A DNA stretch of 64,000 bases from PALSA-612 sp963742925 (GTDB lineage Bacteria; Actinomycetota; Thermoleophilia; Gaiellales; Gaiellaceae), in NCBI GenBank assembly GCA_963742925.1, contig CAVUNV010000003.1, positions 62,001-126,000 of the forward strand, given 5' to 3'. The notes under the pieces were generated by a model. The model was given only the letters and a program-made list of their open reading frames with translations, was not told the DNA's origin and ran no database searches. How positions within the stretch are numbered: position 1 is the first letter of the stretch; each line of letters opens with the position of its first letter. The position numbers were made by a program, and so were the translations under genes. Positions 33,526 to 41,595 of the stretch are shown piece by piece.

Positions 33526-35016
33526 GTGGCCGCGCCGTCCGTGGACTCCATCGACCTGACCGGGTACCGCGGCCGCGCCGACCGGTTCGAGGCGGAGATG
33601 CTCGAGGAGTACTACCTCCACTTCGCCGGCCTCAAGGACGAGCTCGCCATCGAGGCGATCTACGAGCGCTACGAGGACCTGACGACGCTCGAGACCGCGA
33701 ACCGCCTCGCCGAGCCGGCCGACCGGGATCGCGGGATCAAGGAGCTCTGGCAGTTCGCCTGCACCGGCTACCTCGGGAACCTGGCCAAGAGCCAGGAGGC
33801 GAGGGTCAACGAGCTCGAGGCGACCCTCGAGGCGACGGTGGACGGCAAGACGCTTCCGTACCGGATGCTGCGACCGGCGATCGCCAACGAGCCCGACCGC
33901 AACAAGCGGCGGGCGCTCGAGGAGGCGCGCTGCGAGCTCGGGGACGAGCATCTGAATCCCGTCTACCTCGAGGGAGCCGCGATCGTCCGGAGCGCCGTTC
34001 CGAGCCTCGGGTCCGACAACTACGTCGACCTGCACCGTCGCTTCGGGCTCCGGCTCGACGAGCTCGCCGATCAGTGCCGCCTGCTGCTCGAAGAAACGGA
34101 GCGGATGTACGAGGACAGCGTCGACAAGCTCTTCCGCGCCCGCGTCGGCGTGTCGCTCGGCGAGGCCGAGCGCTGGGACTCGGCACGGCTGATTCGGGCG
34201 GTCGAGTGGGACAAGGCCTTTCCCCCCGACCGGATGATCCCGGCGCTCGAGGCGACGCTGTCTGGCCTCGGCATCGATCTCCGCGAGCAGCCGAACGTCG
34301 AGCTCGACGTCGAGCCGCGCGAGAAGAAATCGCCGCGGGCGTTCTGCGCGCCGATCGAGGTTCCCGGCCGCGTCGTGCTCGTGATCAAGCCGATGGGCGG
34401 GCCCGACGACTGGCGGGCGCTGTTCCACGAGGCCGGGCACACGGAGCACTTCGCGAACACATCGCCCGACCTGCCGGTGGAGAGCAGGCGCATGGGCGAC
34501 AACGCGGTCACCGAGGGCTGGGCGTTCCTGTTCGAGCACCTGGTCGACAATCCCGCCTGGCTGAGCCGCCGGCTCGACTTCCCCCGGCCGCAGGAGTACG
34601 CCGCCGAGGGCGCGGCCATCCTGCTCTGGATGGTCCGCCGCTACTGCGCCAAGCTCATCTACGAGCTCGAGCTCTTCCAGACCCCCGACCCGGTCACGAT
34701 GAAGCAGCGGTACGTCGAGATCCTCGGCGACGCGCTCAAGATCCAGCCGAGCCCGACCGACTGGCTCGCCGACGTCGACCCGGGGTTCTACGTGAGCAAG
34801 TACCTCCGCGCCTGGGCCTTCGACGCCCAGCTCGCGTTCTACCTCCGCGAGCGGTTCGGCAACGACTGGTTCGCGCGGCGCGAGGCGGGATCGCTGCTCA
34901 GGGAGCTCTGGTCACTCGGGCAGGGCCCGACGGCGGACGAGCTGCTCGCCGACGTGACCGGCACCGAGATCGACATGGCATCGGTCACCGAGCGCGTGCG
35001 CGAGACGCTGCGCTAG
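33526..35016 (+). CDS. M3-like zinc metallopeptidase
   Basis: 496 residues. Zinc motif FHEAGHTEHFANT (HExxH) with a downstream glutamate in NAVTEGWAFLFEHL, as in M3/M2 oligopeptidases. The N-terminal half is alpha-helical and resembles the palm domain of carboxypeptidase-like M32/M3 proteins (LEEYYLHFAGLKDELAIEAIY). No signal peptide, so probably cytoplasmic and acting on oligopeptides. GTG 33526 shares its promoter with the divergent yjbQ gene. Confidence 0.85.
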   Translation: MAAPSVDSIDLTGYRGRADRFEAEMLEEYYLHFAGLKDELAIEAIYERYEDLTTLETANRLAEPADRDRGIKELWQFACTGYLGNLAKSQEARVNELEATLEATVDGKTLPYRMLRPAIANEPDRNKRRALEEARCELGDEHLNPVYLEGAAIVRSAVPSLGSDNYVDLHRRFGLRLDELADQCRLLLEETERMYEDSVDKLFRARVGVSLGEAERWDSARLIRAVEWDKAFPPDRMIPALEATLSGLGIDLREQPNVELDVEPREKKSPRAFCAPIEVPGRVVLVIKPMGGPDDWRALFHEAGHTEHFANTSPDLPVESRRMGDNAVTEGWAFLFEHLVDNPAWLSRRLDFPRPQEYAAEGAAILLWMVRRYCAKLIYELELFQTPDPVTMKQRYVEILGDALKIQPSPTDWLADVDPGFYVSKYLRAWAFDAQLAFYLRERFGNDWFARREAGSLLRELWSLGQGPTADELLADVTGTEIDMASVTERVRETLR

Positions 35017-35035
35017 AGGTCCGTCCCTCCGCTTC

Positions 35036-35041
35036 TAGACT
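35036..35041 (+). promoter_or_regulatory. Predicted -10 (TAGACT) of the 73-aa membrane protein gene
   Basis: TAGACT with an 11-base spacer to ATG 35053. Confidence 0.4.
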
Positions 35042-35052
35042 CCTGTTCAGTC

Positions 35053-35274
35053 ATGCGATCGTGGCTCCGGCGCCTCATCGGCTACGTCTTCCTACTCGTC
35101 GGCGTCGTCTTCGGCTTTGCCGGACTCATCGCCCTCAGCTCGAGACGCGAAGGAGGCAGTTGGGATTGGGGGTGGCCCGAGACCTTCGTGCTGCTCGCCG
35201 CGGCAGTCGTCGTGATCCTCGGGCTCGTCCTCTTGAGAACTGAGCGTCTCGGCGGTCGCTCGACCAGGCGGTAA
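35053..35274 (+). CDS. Small two-pass membrane protein, 73 aa
   Basis: Two hydrophobic segments (LIGYVFLLVGVVFGFAGLIAL and FVLLAAAVVVILGLVLL) separated by SSRREGGSWDWGWPE and capped by basic ends. No family recognised. TAGACT lies 11 bases before the ATG and a terminator-like hairpin follows the stop, which together make it a credible single-gene unit. Confidence 0.6.
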   Translation: MRSWLRRLIGYVFLLVGVVFGFAGLIALSSRREGGSWDWGWPETFVLLAAAVVVILGLVLLRTERLGGRSTRR

Positions 35275-35286
35275 CGCACATCCGCC

Positions 35287-35313
35287 GCCGATGCCGGCTC
35301 TGCCGGCGTCGGC
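35287..35313 (+). terminator. Terminator-like hairpin after the 73-aa gene
   Basis: Stem GCCGATGCCGGC / GCCGGCGTCGGC (one G-T pair) with loop TCT, 12 bases after the stop codon. Confidence 0.6.
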
Positions 35314-35349
35314 CGCTTCCGCCGGCCCGAGAGCTCAGGGAAGGGGGCT

Positions 35350-35378
35350 CACGGGGGAAACCGGCCGTTTCCCGCGTG
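35350..35378. terminator. Terminator-like hairpin at the ferritin 3' end
   Basis: Core stem GGGAAAC / GTTTCCC with loop CGGCC and outer CACG / CGTG, adjoining the ferritin stop. Same core sequence as the hairpin at 31506. Confidence 0.55.
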
Positions 35379-35909
35379 TCAAAGGGCGCCGCCGGCCGCG
35401 GCCGGGGCTCCCGCCTCCGGCGCGCCCTGGTCGCCCACGGCGTTGCGCGCCAGGAAGTCCTCGACGAGGAGGGCGTTCGATCCGGCGCGCTTCACGATCG
35501 CGAGCAGCGCCGACATGCTCGAGACCTCTTCACGCTGCTCCTGCAGGAACCAGTGCAGGAACTGCTCGCCGACGAAGTCGTTCTCCTCGCGGGCCAGCTC
35601 GACGAGCTTGGCGATCTGCTGCGTGACCGTCTTCTCCTGCTCGAGCGCGAGCGCGACCGGTGCTGCAACGTCCGTGAATCCCGTTCTCGGCGCGGCGACG
35701 CCCGGGACCTCCACGGTCTCGTCGGCGTCGAGGAGGTACTGGACGAGCATCATCGCGTGGTTCCGTTCCTCGACAGCCTGCCGGTAGAAGTGCGCCGCGA
35801 GGAGGGGCAGCGTCTCCGCGTCGTAGTAGACGGCGATCGCGATGTACTGCTGCGAGGCGGCGAACTCGTTGGCGATCTGCTCGTTGACGGCTGCCGGGAA
35901 GCGATCCAC
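35379..35909 (-). CDS. Ferritin
   Basis: 176 residues, four-helix ferritin. Ferroxidase ligands in NEQIANEFAASQQYIAIAVYY and QAVEERNHAMMLVQYLLD (ExxH), plus EQEKTVTQQIAKLVELA and LHWFLQEQREEVSSM. Stores iron as a ferric core after oxidising Fe(II). The C-terminal 25 residues are Ala/Gly-rich and extra. GTG 35909 follows TAGAGT by six bases. Divergent from the DUF4331 operon; the other iron gene in the window (FTR1) is 20 kb away. Confidence 0.93.
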   Translation of the reverse strand: MDRFPAAVNEQIANEFAASQQYIAIAVYYDAETLPLLAAHFYRQAVEERNHAMMLVQYLLDADETVEVPGVAAPRTGFTDVAAPVALALEQEKTVTQQIAKLVELAREENDFVGEQFLHWFLQEQREEVSSMSALLAIVKRAGSNALLVEDFLARNAVGDQGAPEAGAPAAAGGAL

Positions 35910-35915
35910 GCCCCA

Positions 35916-35921
35916 ACTCTA
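35916..35921 (-). promoter_or_regulatory. Predicted -10 (TAGAGT) of the ferritin gene
   Basis: TAGAGT on the minus strand, 6-base spacer to GTG 35909. No DtxR-type box like those at 56485 is visible. Confidence 0.6.
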
Positions 35922-35962
35922 ACGTCGGAGACCAGGCAGGCGGCTGTGACACCGCCTCCTGT

Positions 35963-35980
35963 ACCGGTCCGAACCGGTCC
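35963..35980. repeat. Direct repeat ACCGGTCC-GA-ACCGGTCC upstream of the DUF4331 gene
   Basis: Two copies of ACCGGTCC ten bases apart; each begins with the palindrome ACCGGT. It lies between ferritin and the DUF4331 gene, so it could be an activator or repressor site for either. Confidence 0.4.
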
Positions 35981-36063
35981 CGGGCATCCGGCGAATGAGG
36001 CGCGACGACGGCCACGTGCAAGCCCAAGCGAACCCGGCCGTCGACGAGAAAGGAGCCACACGC

Positions 36064-37353
36064 ATGAAGAAGTACGCGCTGTTCCTTCTGGTCGCCGCAG
36101 GCGCCGCACTGGTCGCTCTCTTCGTCGGGCGTTTCGCCCCGAGCGCGAGCACCGCGTCGAGCCACCGGGAGGCACCGCTGATCTCGGAGGATCCGACCGC
36201 GGACAACACCGATCTGTACGCGTTCCGCAGCCCAGACAAGCCGAACACGTTCACGATCGTGTCCAACTGGATCCCGGGTGAGGATCCCGCCGCCGGCCCG
36301 AACTACTACACGTTCTCGCAGTCGGCGCGCTACAACATCTACGTCGACCGGAACGGCGACGGCCGGCCGGACGTGACGTACACGTTCCGGTTCAAGACGC
36401 CGACCGGGCCCTACTTCCTCGGCAACACGCAGCAGTCGTGGACCGCGACGCGGAACGGCAAGCTGTTCGCAACGGGCTCGACGCCGATCGACAACATCGG
36501 CCCGCGCTTCAACGGGTTCGTCGGCGTCAAGAACTACGAGGCCACGGCCGAGAAGACCATCGTCCACAAGGGCGGTGTCTCGATCTTCGCCGGCCAGCGT
36601 GACGATCCGTTCTACGCGGACGTCGGCGCCATCTTCGACCTCGTCGCCATCCGCAAGGCGGGCACGACGGGGAACATGGGCGGCGGCAAGGACTTCCTGT
36701 CCGGCTACAACGTCCACACGATCGCGCTGCAGATCCCGATCGCGCAGGTCAGTACGGGGAGCCACGTGATCGGCGTCTGGTCGTCGACCGACCGCCAGAA
36801 CGTCACGGTCAACGGCCAGCTCCACCGCGGCTGGACGCAGGTGTCCCGCCTCGGCAACCCGCTGATCAACGAGGTCGTGATCCCGACCGGGCTGAAGGAC
36901 TACTGGAACCGCACCAGCCCGGCGAACGACGTGCAGTTCAAGAAGTACTACACCACCCCGATCCTGGCCGCCGTGCTCAACAAGCTGTACAAGCTCGGCG
37001 TCCCGGAGACCGGGCGTACCGACCTCGTCGCCGTGCTCGGCACGGGCATCCCGAAGGTGACCTTCACGGGCGCCACCTTCGCGGACGAGCTCCGGCTCAA
37101 CCTGTCCATCCCGCCGACGGCGCACCCGAACCGCATGGGCGTGCTGGCAGGCGACAACGCCGGCTTCCCGAACGGCCGCCGTCTCGGTGACGACGTCGTC
37201 GACATCGAGGAGCAGGCGGTTGCCGGCTTCCTCCAGGGCAAGAAGGTTCCGCTCGGCGACGGTGTCAACGCCGACGCGGACGGCTACCTCGCGCACTTCC
37301 CGTACGTGATGACCCCGCACCAGGGCTACACGAACTCGAAGGCGACGGGCTAG
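36064..37353 (+). CDS. Secreted DUF4331 family protein
   Basis: 429 residues with an N-terminal signal/anchor (MKKYALFLLVAAGAALVALF). The DUF4331 core begins SSHREAPLISEDPTADNTDLYAF and includes YNIYVDRNGDGRPDVTYTF, KNYEATAEKTIV, DDPFYADVGAIFDL and GRRLGDDVVDIEEQ. The family is extracytoplasmic and of unknown function. ATG 36064 has AAAGGAG upstream, giving a 5' leader unlike the leaderless neighbours. First gene of a same-strand series with a TPR protein, a metal transporter, RskA and an ECF sigma factor. Confidence 0.92.
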   Translation: MKKYALFLLVAAGAALVALFVGRFAPSASTASSHREAPLISEDPTADNTDLYAFRSPDKPNTFTIVSNWIPGEDPAAGPNYYTFSQSARYNIYVDRNGDGRPDVTYTFRFKTPTGPYFLGNTQQSWTATRNGKLFATGSTPIDNIGPRFNGFVGVKNYEATAEKTIVHKGGVSIFAGQRDDPFYADVGAIFDLVAIRKAGTTGNMGGGKDFLSGYNVHTIALQIPIAQVSTGSHVIGVWSSTDRQNVTVNGQLHRGWTQVSRLGNPLINEVVIPTGLKDYWNRTSPANDVQFKKYYTTPILAAVLNKLYKLGVPETGRTDLVAVLGTGIPKVTFTGATFADELRLNLSIPPTAHPNRMGVLAGDNAGFPNGRRLGDDVVDIEEQAVAGFLQGKKVPLGDGVNADADGYLAHFPYVMTPHQGYTNSKATG

Positions 37354-37366
37354 GGACCCACGCGAC

Positions 37367-37395
37367 ACGGAGGGCCTGCCTCGCAGGCCCTCCGT
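37367..37395 (+). terminator. Strong hairpin between the DUF4331 and TPR genes
   Basis: 13-base perfect stem ACGGAGGGCCTGC / GCAGGCCCTCCGT with loop CTC. It would terminate or attenuate so that the first gene is expressed above the rest. Confidence 0.75.
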
Positions 37396-37418
37396 CCTCC
37401 CCCAGGAGTCAAGGAGAC

Positions 37419-38735
37419 ATGACAAACAAATTCTTCATCGGACTCGCCTCGCTGATCGGAGCCGGGTTCGTCGCGTTCTTCGGCGGGGCCTTCTCGTCCT
37501 CGCCGTCCACGCCGCCCACCGCTCTCGCCGGCTCCCAGTCCGTCCAGGACTTCAAGGCAGGCTTCGCGCTCAACGCCTCGACGGCGGAGCTCGTCGCGAG
37601 CCTCCAGTCGTCGCTCTACGTGAAACCGAAGGACGAGCACTCCTGGGCGTTGCTCGGCCTCGCCTACCAGCAGCGCGCCCGCGAGACCGGCGACCCGTCC
37701 TACTACACGAAGGCGGACGGGGCGCTCCACCGGGCACTGGCACTCGACTCGAAGGACTACCTGATCTGGAGCGGCCTCGGGTCGCTCGCACTCTCGCGCC
37801 ACCGCTTCTCCGAAGCGCTCTCGCTCGGCGAGAAGGCACACGCGCTGGCGCCGAAGATCGCCGTCAACTACGGCGTCATCGGCGACGCGCTGATCGAGCT
37901 CGGCCGCTATCCGCAGGCGTTCGAGACGTTCAACGAGATGGCGCACATCCAGCCGAGCCTGACCTCGTACGCACGCGTCTCGTACGCACGCGAGCTGCTC
38001 GGCAGGACCTCCAGGGCGATCAAGGCGATGAAGCTCGCGATCGACGCTGCCACCGACACGAAGGAGCCGCTCGCCTGGACGCACGTCCAGCTCGGCAAGC
38101 TCTACTTCGGCCACGGCCGCTACGACGCCGCCGCCCGCGAGGAGCTGCTCGCGCTCAGGATCTTCCCCGGATATGCGTACGGCCTCGACGCGCTCGCGCA
38201 GGCGCGGGCGGCGCAGGGCCGGTACGCGGCCGCGATCGTGCTCGAGCAACAGGCCGTCGACGCGATACCGCTGCCGCAGTACGTCGCCTTCCTCGGCGAC
38301 CTGTACCGGGTGACGGGTCATCCCGTGCTCGCACGGAGGCAGTACGACCTGATCGGAGCGATCGATCGCCTTCTGCAGACAAACGGCGTCCGCACCGACG
38401 TCGACATCGCCCTGTTCCAGGCCGACCACGGCATCCGGCTGCACCAGGCGCTCCTCCGCGCCCGCGTCGGCCGGGCCGAGCGTCCGTCGATCGACGGCGA
38501 CGACGTGCTCGCCTGGACGCTCTACCGCAACGGCAACTGCGCGGAGGCGCTGACCTACTCGAAGCTCGCGCTCCATCTCGGTACCGAGGACGCGCTCAAG
38601 TTCTTCCATCGCGGGATGATCGAGCGCTGCCTCGGCCACACGGCCACGGCGACAACCTGGTTCCGCCGCGCGCTCGCTCTGAACCCGCGCTTCTCCGTCC
38701 TGTGGAGCCCGGTCGCGAAGAGGCTCGCGCGATGA
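37419..38735 (+). CDS. Secreted tetratricopeptide-repeat protein
   Basis: 438 residues. Signal sequence (FFIGLASLIGAGFVAFFGGAF), a Ser/Pro linker, then about nine TPR-like repeats, for example HSWALLGLAYQQRAR, YLIWSGLGSLALSRHRFSEA, NYGVIGDALIELGRYPQAFE, AWTHVQLGKLYFGHGRYDAA, and a last repeat ATTWFRRALALNPRFS. Likely a protein-binding scaffold outside the membrane, working with the DUF4331 protein and the NicO transporter (inference from gene order). Shine-Dalgarno AAGGAG. Stop overlaps the next start (ATGA). Confidence 0.88.
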   Translation: MTNKFFIGLASLIGAGFVAFFGGAFSSSPSTPPTALAGSQSVQDFKAGFALNASTAELVASLQSSLYVKPKDEHSWALLGLAYQQRARETGDPSYYTKADGALHRALALDSKDYLIWSGLGSLALSRHRFSEALSLGEKAHALAPKIAVNYGVIGDALIELGRYPQAFETFNEMAHIQPSLTSYARVSYARELLGRTSRAIKAMKLAIDAATDTKEPLAWTHVQLGKLYFGHGRYDAAAREELLALRIFPGYAYGLDALAQARAAQGRYAAAIVLEQQAVDAIPLPQYVAFLGDLYRVTGHPVLARRQYDLIGAIDRLLQTNGVRTDVDIALFQADHGIRLHQALLRARVGRAERPSIDGDDVLAWTLYRNGNCAEALTYSKLALHLGTEDALKFFHRGMIERCLGHTATATTWFRRALALNPRFSVLWSPVAKRLAR

Positions 38736-40156
38736 AGAAGCTGCTCGCCCTCCTGGCAGCCGTCGCGGCCCTCGCCTTCGTGGCGAGCGCCGCGGCCCAC
38801 CCGCTCGGCAACTTCACGATCAACCGCTACAGCCGGATCGAGCCCTCGGGCAACCGCCTCTACGTCCTCTACGTGCTGGACATGGCCGAGATCCCCACCT
38901 TCCAGGCCAAGCCCGACGTGGACGCGAAGGGCGACGCAGCCTACGGTGCCGCGCTGGCACGCTCGCTTGCCCGCGGCGTCCACGCCACCGTCGGCGGCAC
39001 CCCGGTTGCGCTGGCCCCGGTCGAGCACGTGCTCGCCTTCCCGCCGGGGCAGGCCGGCCTGCGCACGACCCGGCTCGAGGTGCTGCTCGCTTCGGCGCCT
39101 CTCGCCCACGGCGGCACCCTCGTCTATCGCGACCACAACTACGCCGGACGCATCGGCTGGAAGGAGATCGTCGTCGAGGCCGGGTCGGGCGCTCACGTCA
39201 CGGGCTCGAGCGCACCGTCGAGCTCGCTCTCGCACGAGCTCCTCTCCTATCCCAAGAACCTGCTGCAGAGCCCGCTCGACGTGACCGAGGCGACCGCCCA
39301 GGTCTCGCCCGGGTCGGGAGCCGGCTCTCCGCCGACGCTGATCCCGAAGAGCGTGCTCGAGCAGCGCGTCGGCGTCCGTGCCGTCTCCGACGGCGGCTTC
39401 GCGTCCCTGATCACGCGCGACCACCTGAGCGTCGGCGTGATCCTGATCTCGCTCGCGGTCGCCCTCTTCTGGGGCGCCGCACACGCGCTCAGCCCGGGCC
39501 ACGGGAAATCGATCGTCGCCGCCTACCTCGTCGGCCAGCGCGGAACGCCGCGCCACGCCGTCCTGCTCGGCCTCGTCGTGACGATCACCCACACCCTGGG
39601 CGTGTTCGGCCTCGGCCTCGTGACGCTGCTCCTGTCGCAGTTCATCGTCCCGGACACGCTCTACCCCTGGCTGAACCTGCTCGCCGGCGTGATGGTCGTG
39701 TCGATCGGAGTGTCGGTGCTGCGCTCACGGCTCAGACGACGCCGGCCGCCGGCACACGAGCACCACCACGGCCATGACCACCATCACCACGACGAGCACT
39801 CGCATGATCACGGCCACGACCACTCGCACGAGGTGCCGGACAGCCTGTCGATGCGCTCGCTGCTCGCCGTCGGCGTCTCCGGCGGCCTCCTTCCCTGCCC
39901 GTCGGCGCTCGTCGTCCTGCTCGCGGCCATCTCGCTGCACCGCGTCGCGTTCGGGCTCGTCCTGATCGTCGCCTTCAGCCTCGGCCTGGCGCTGACGATC
40001 ACCGGCATCGGCCTCGTCGCCGTGCTCGCCAAGCGGGCCTTCGGTCGCATGAGCATGGAGGGACGCCTGATCCGGCTGCTGCCCGCCGTCAGCGCGCTCG
40101 TCATTCTCGTCGCGGGCGCGATCATGACCGCCCGGGCGATCCCGAAAGTCACCTGA
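38732..40156 (+). CDS. NicO-family nickel/cobalt transporter with His-rich loop
   Basis: 474 residues. Signal sequence, then an extracytoplasmic domain starting AHPLGNFTINRYSRIEP (residues 22 to about 230), then six membrane helices with the NicO motif HALSPGHGKSIVAAYLVGQR. A cytoplasmic loop near residues 350-375 carries 15 histidines with Asp and Ser between them, a metal-binding region seen in RcnA-type proteins. Exports or imports Ni/Co or another divalent metal; direction cannot be told. ATG 38732 overlaps the TPR gene stop by four bases. Confidence 0.88.
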   Translation: MKKLLALLAAVAALAFVASAAAHPLGNFTINRYSRIEPSGNRLYVLYVLDMAEIPTFQAKPDVDAKGDAAYGAALARSLARGVHATVGGTPVALAPVEHVLAFPPGQAGLRTTRLEVLLASAPLAHGGTLVYRDHNYAGRIGWKEIVVEAGSGAHVTGSSAPSSSLSHELLSYPKNLLQSPLDVTEATAQVSPGSGAGSPPTLIPKSVLEQRVGVRAVSDGGFASLITRDHLSVGVILISLAVALFWGAAHALSPGHGKSIVAAYLVGQRGTPRHAVLLGLVVTITHTLGVFGLGLVTLLLSQFIVPDTLYPWLNLLAGVMVVSIGVSVLRSRLRRRRPPAHEHHHGHDHHHHDEHSHDHGHDHSHEVPDSLSMRSLLAVGVSGGLLPCPSALVVLLAAISLHRVAFGLVLIVAFSLGLALTITGIGLVAVLAKRAFGRMSMEGRLIRLLPAVSALVILVAGAIMTARAIPKVT

Positions 40157-40242
40157 GAGGAGCGGCGGATGTCGCTGAAAACACACTCTGGTACGCTCAA
40201 ACAGCCCTCGTCGTCACGTCCGAGGAACCCCTGAGGAGGCCG

Positions 40243-40929
40243 GTGGAGAAAGAGCTCATCCACGACCTAGCTGCGGCGTACGCCTTGGACGCACTGAACG
40301 ATTCCGAGCGGCGCGAGTTCGAGGAGCATCTCGCGGACTGCGAGCAGTGCTCCACGGAGCTCGCGGGGCTCAACGACGCCGCGGCGGCGCTCGCCTACGT
40401 GGCGGAGGGCCCGGCGCCGCCCGCCGAGCTGCGCGAGCGGGTGCTCGACCGCGTCCACGAGGAGCGCGCCCCGACGAACGTCGTGACCCTGCGCCGGCGG
40501 CGATTCGCGCTGCCTGCCGTCGCCACCTTCGCCGTCGTCGCCGCCGCAGCAGCGATCGTCCTCGGACTTTGGGCATCGAGTCTCTCGAGCTCGCTCGACC
40601 AGAAGCGCGCCGCCCTGCAGATCGTCGCCAACCCGGCCTCCAGGCACATGCAGGTCGGGAACGCGAACCAGGTCGTCATCGCCCCGAACGGTCAGGCGGC
40701 GCTCGTCTCCGGCCTCTCGCGCGCGCCGCAGGGCAAGACGTACGAGATCTGGGTGATCAGCGGAGGCAAGGCGCATCCGGCCGGCCTGTTCAGCCAGGGT
40801 CGAAGCGGCGCTCCCGTCCTGCTTGGACGCCGCGTGCCCAGGGGCGCCCAGATCGGCCTGTCGCTCGAGCGGGCCGGCGGGGCCGCGACACATCCCACCG
40901 TCATCCTGTCCGTGTCCCAAGCCGTCTAA
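40243..40929 (+). CDS. RskA-type anti-sigma factor with zinc-binding domain
   Basis: 228 residues. N-terminal anti-sigma domain with HLADCEQC (zinc-binding HxxxCxxC), one membrane helix (AVATFAVVAAAAAIVLGLWA), and an extracytoplasmic RskA domain (QVVIAPNGQAALVSGLSRAP, TYEIWVISGGKAHPAGLF). Holds the next-encoded sigma factor inactive until a signal triggers proteolysis. GTG 40243 follows GAGGAGG. Here the anti-sigma gene precedes the sigma gene, the reverse of the usual order. Confidence 0.92.
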   Translation: MEKELIHDLAAAYALDALNDSERREFEEHLADCEQCSTELAGLNDAAAALAYVAEGPAPPAELRERVLDRVHEERAPTNVVTLRRRRFALPAVATFAVVAAAAAIVLGLWASSLSSSLDQKRAALQIVANPASRHMQVGNANQVVIAPNGQAALVSGLSRAPQGKTYEIWVISGGKAHPAGLFSQGRSGAPVLLGRRVPRGAQIGLSLERAGGAATHPTVILSVSQAV

Positions 40930-40931
40930 CC

Positions 40932-41555
40932 GTGAACCTCAGTGTCCTCCCCGGCGTCGCCCGACGGCCCGCTCCCGGGGGCTACTCCGGCTTCCCGGAC
41001 GAAGCGCTGCTCGCCCTCGCCGGGCGAGAGGACGAGGAGGCGCTCGCCGAGCTGTACGACCGCTACAGCCGCGTCGCCTACGGGCTGGCACTCCGCGTCG
41101 TCCGTGATCCGGCGCTCGCCGAGGACGCGGTGCAGGAGGCGTTCCTGGCCGTGTGGCGGTCCGCCTCCGGCTTCCGCTCCGAGCGCGCGAAGCCGAGCAC
41201 CTGGATTCTGACCCTCGTCCACCGCCGGGCCGTCGACGTCGTTCGCCGCGAGGAGCGCCGCCGCGCCGCACCGCTCGAGACGGCGGAGGAGCCGGAAGCA
41301 CTCGGGCACGCAACCGACGAGGAGGTCGAGCTCACCGACCGCCGCCGCCTCGTCCAGCAGGCGCTTCAGCAGCTGCCCGACGATCAGCGCGAGGCGCTCG
41401 AGCTCGCGTACTACGGCGGGCTCACGCAGTCCGAGCTGGCGGAGCGGCTGAGCGTCCCGCTCGGCACGATCAAGAGCCGGATGTTCGCCGGCTTACGCCG
41501 CCTGCGTGACATCCTCGCCGAAGCCGGCCTCGACGAGCCGCTAGCAGAGCTCTAG
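40932..41555 (+). CDS. ECF sigma factor (SigK-like)
   Basis: 207 residues. Region 2: LYDRYSRVAYGLALRVVRDP and AEDAVQEAFLAVWRSA; region 4: LPDDQREALELAYYGGLTQS and SVPLGTIKSRMFAGLRRLRD. An ECF sigma partnered with the RskA-type protein immediately upstream (two-base gap). Its regulon is unknown; the genes upstream are obvious candidates. GTG 40932 is the first start giving an intact region 1-2. Confidence 0.93.
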   Translation: MNLSVLPGVARRPAPGGYSGFPDEALLALAGREDEEALAELYDRYSRVAYGLALRVVRDPALAEDAVQEAFLAVWRSASGFRSERAKPSTWILTLVHRRAVDVVRREERRRAAPLETAEEPEALGHATDEEVELTDRRRLVQQALQQLPDDQREALELAYYGGLTQSELAERLSVPLGTIKSRMFAGLRRLRDILAEAGLDEPLAEL

Positions 41556-41582
41556 CGGGAAAGGCGGCCTGTCGCCGGGAAG

Positions 41583-41588
41583 TAGGAT
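41583..41588 (+). promoter_or_regulatory. Predicted -10 (TAGGAT) of argF
   Basis: TAGGAT with a 7-base spacer to GTG 41596. Confidence 0.55.
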
Positions 41589-41595
41589 CGAGGCG

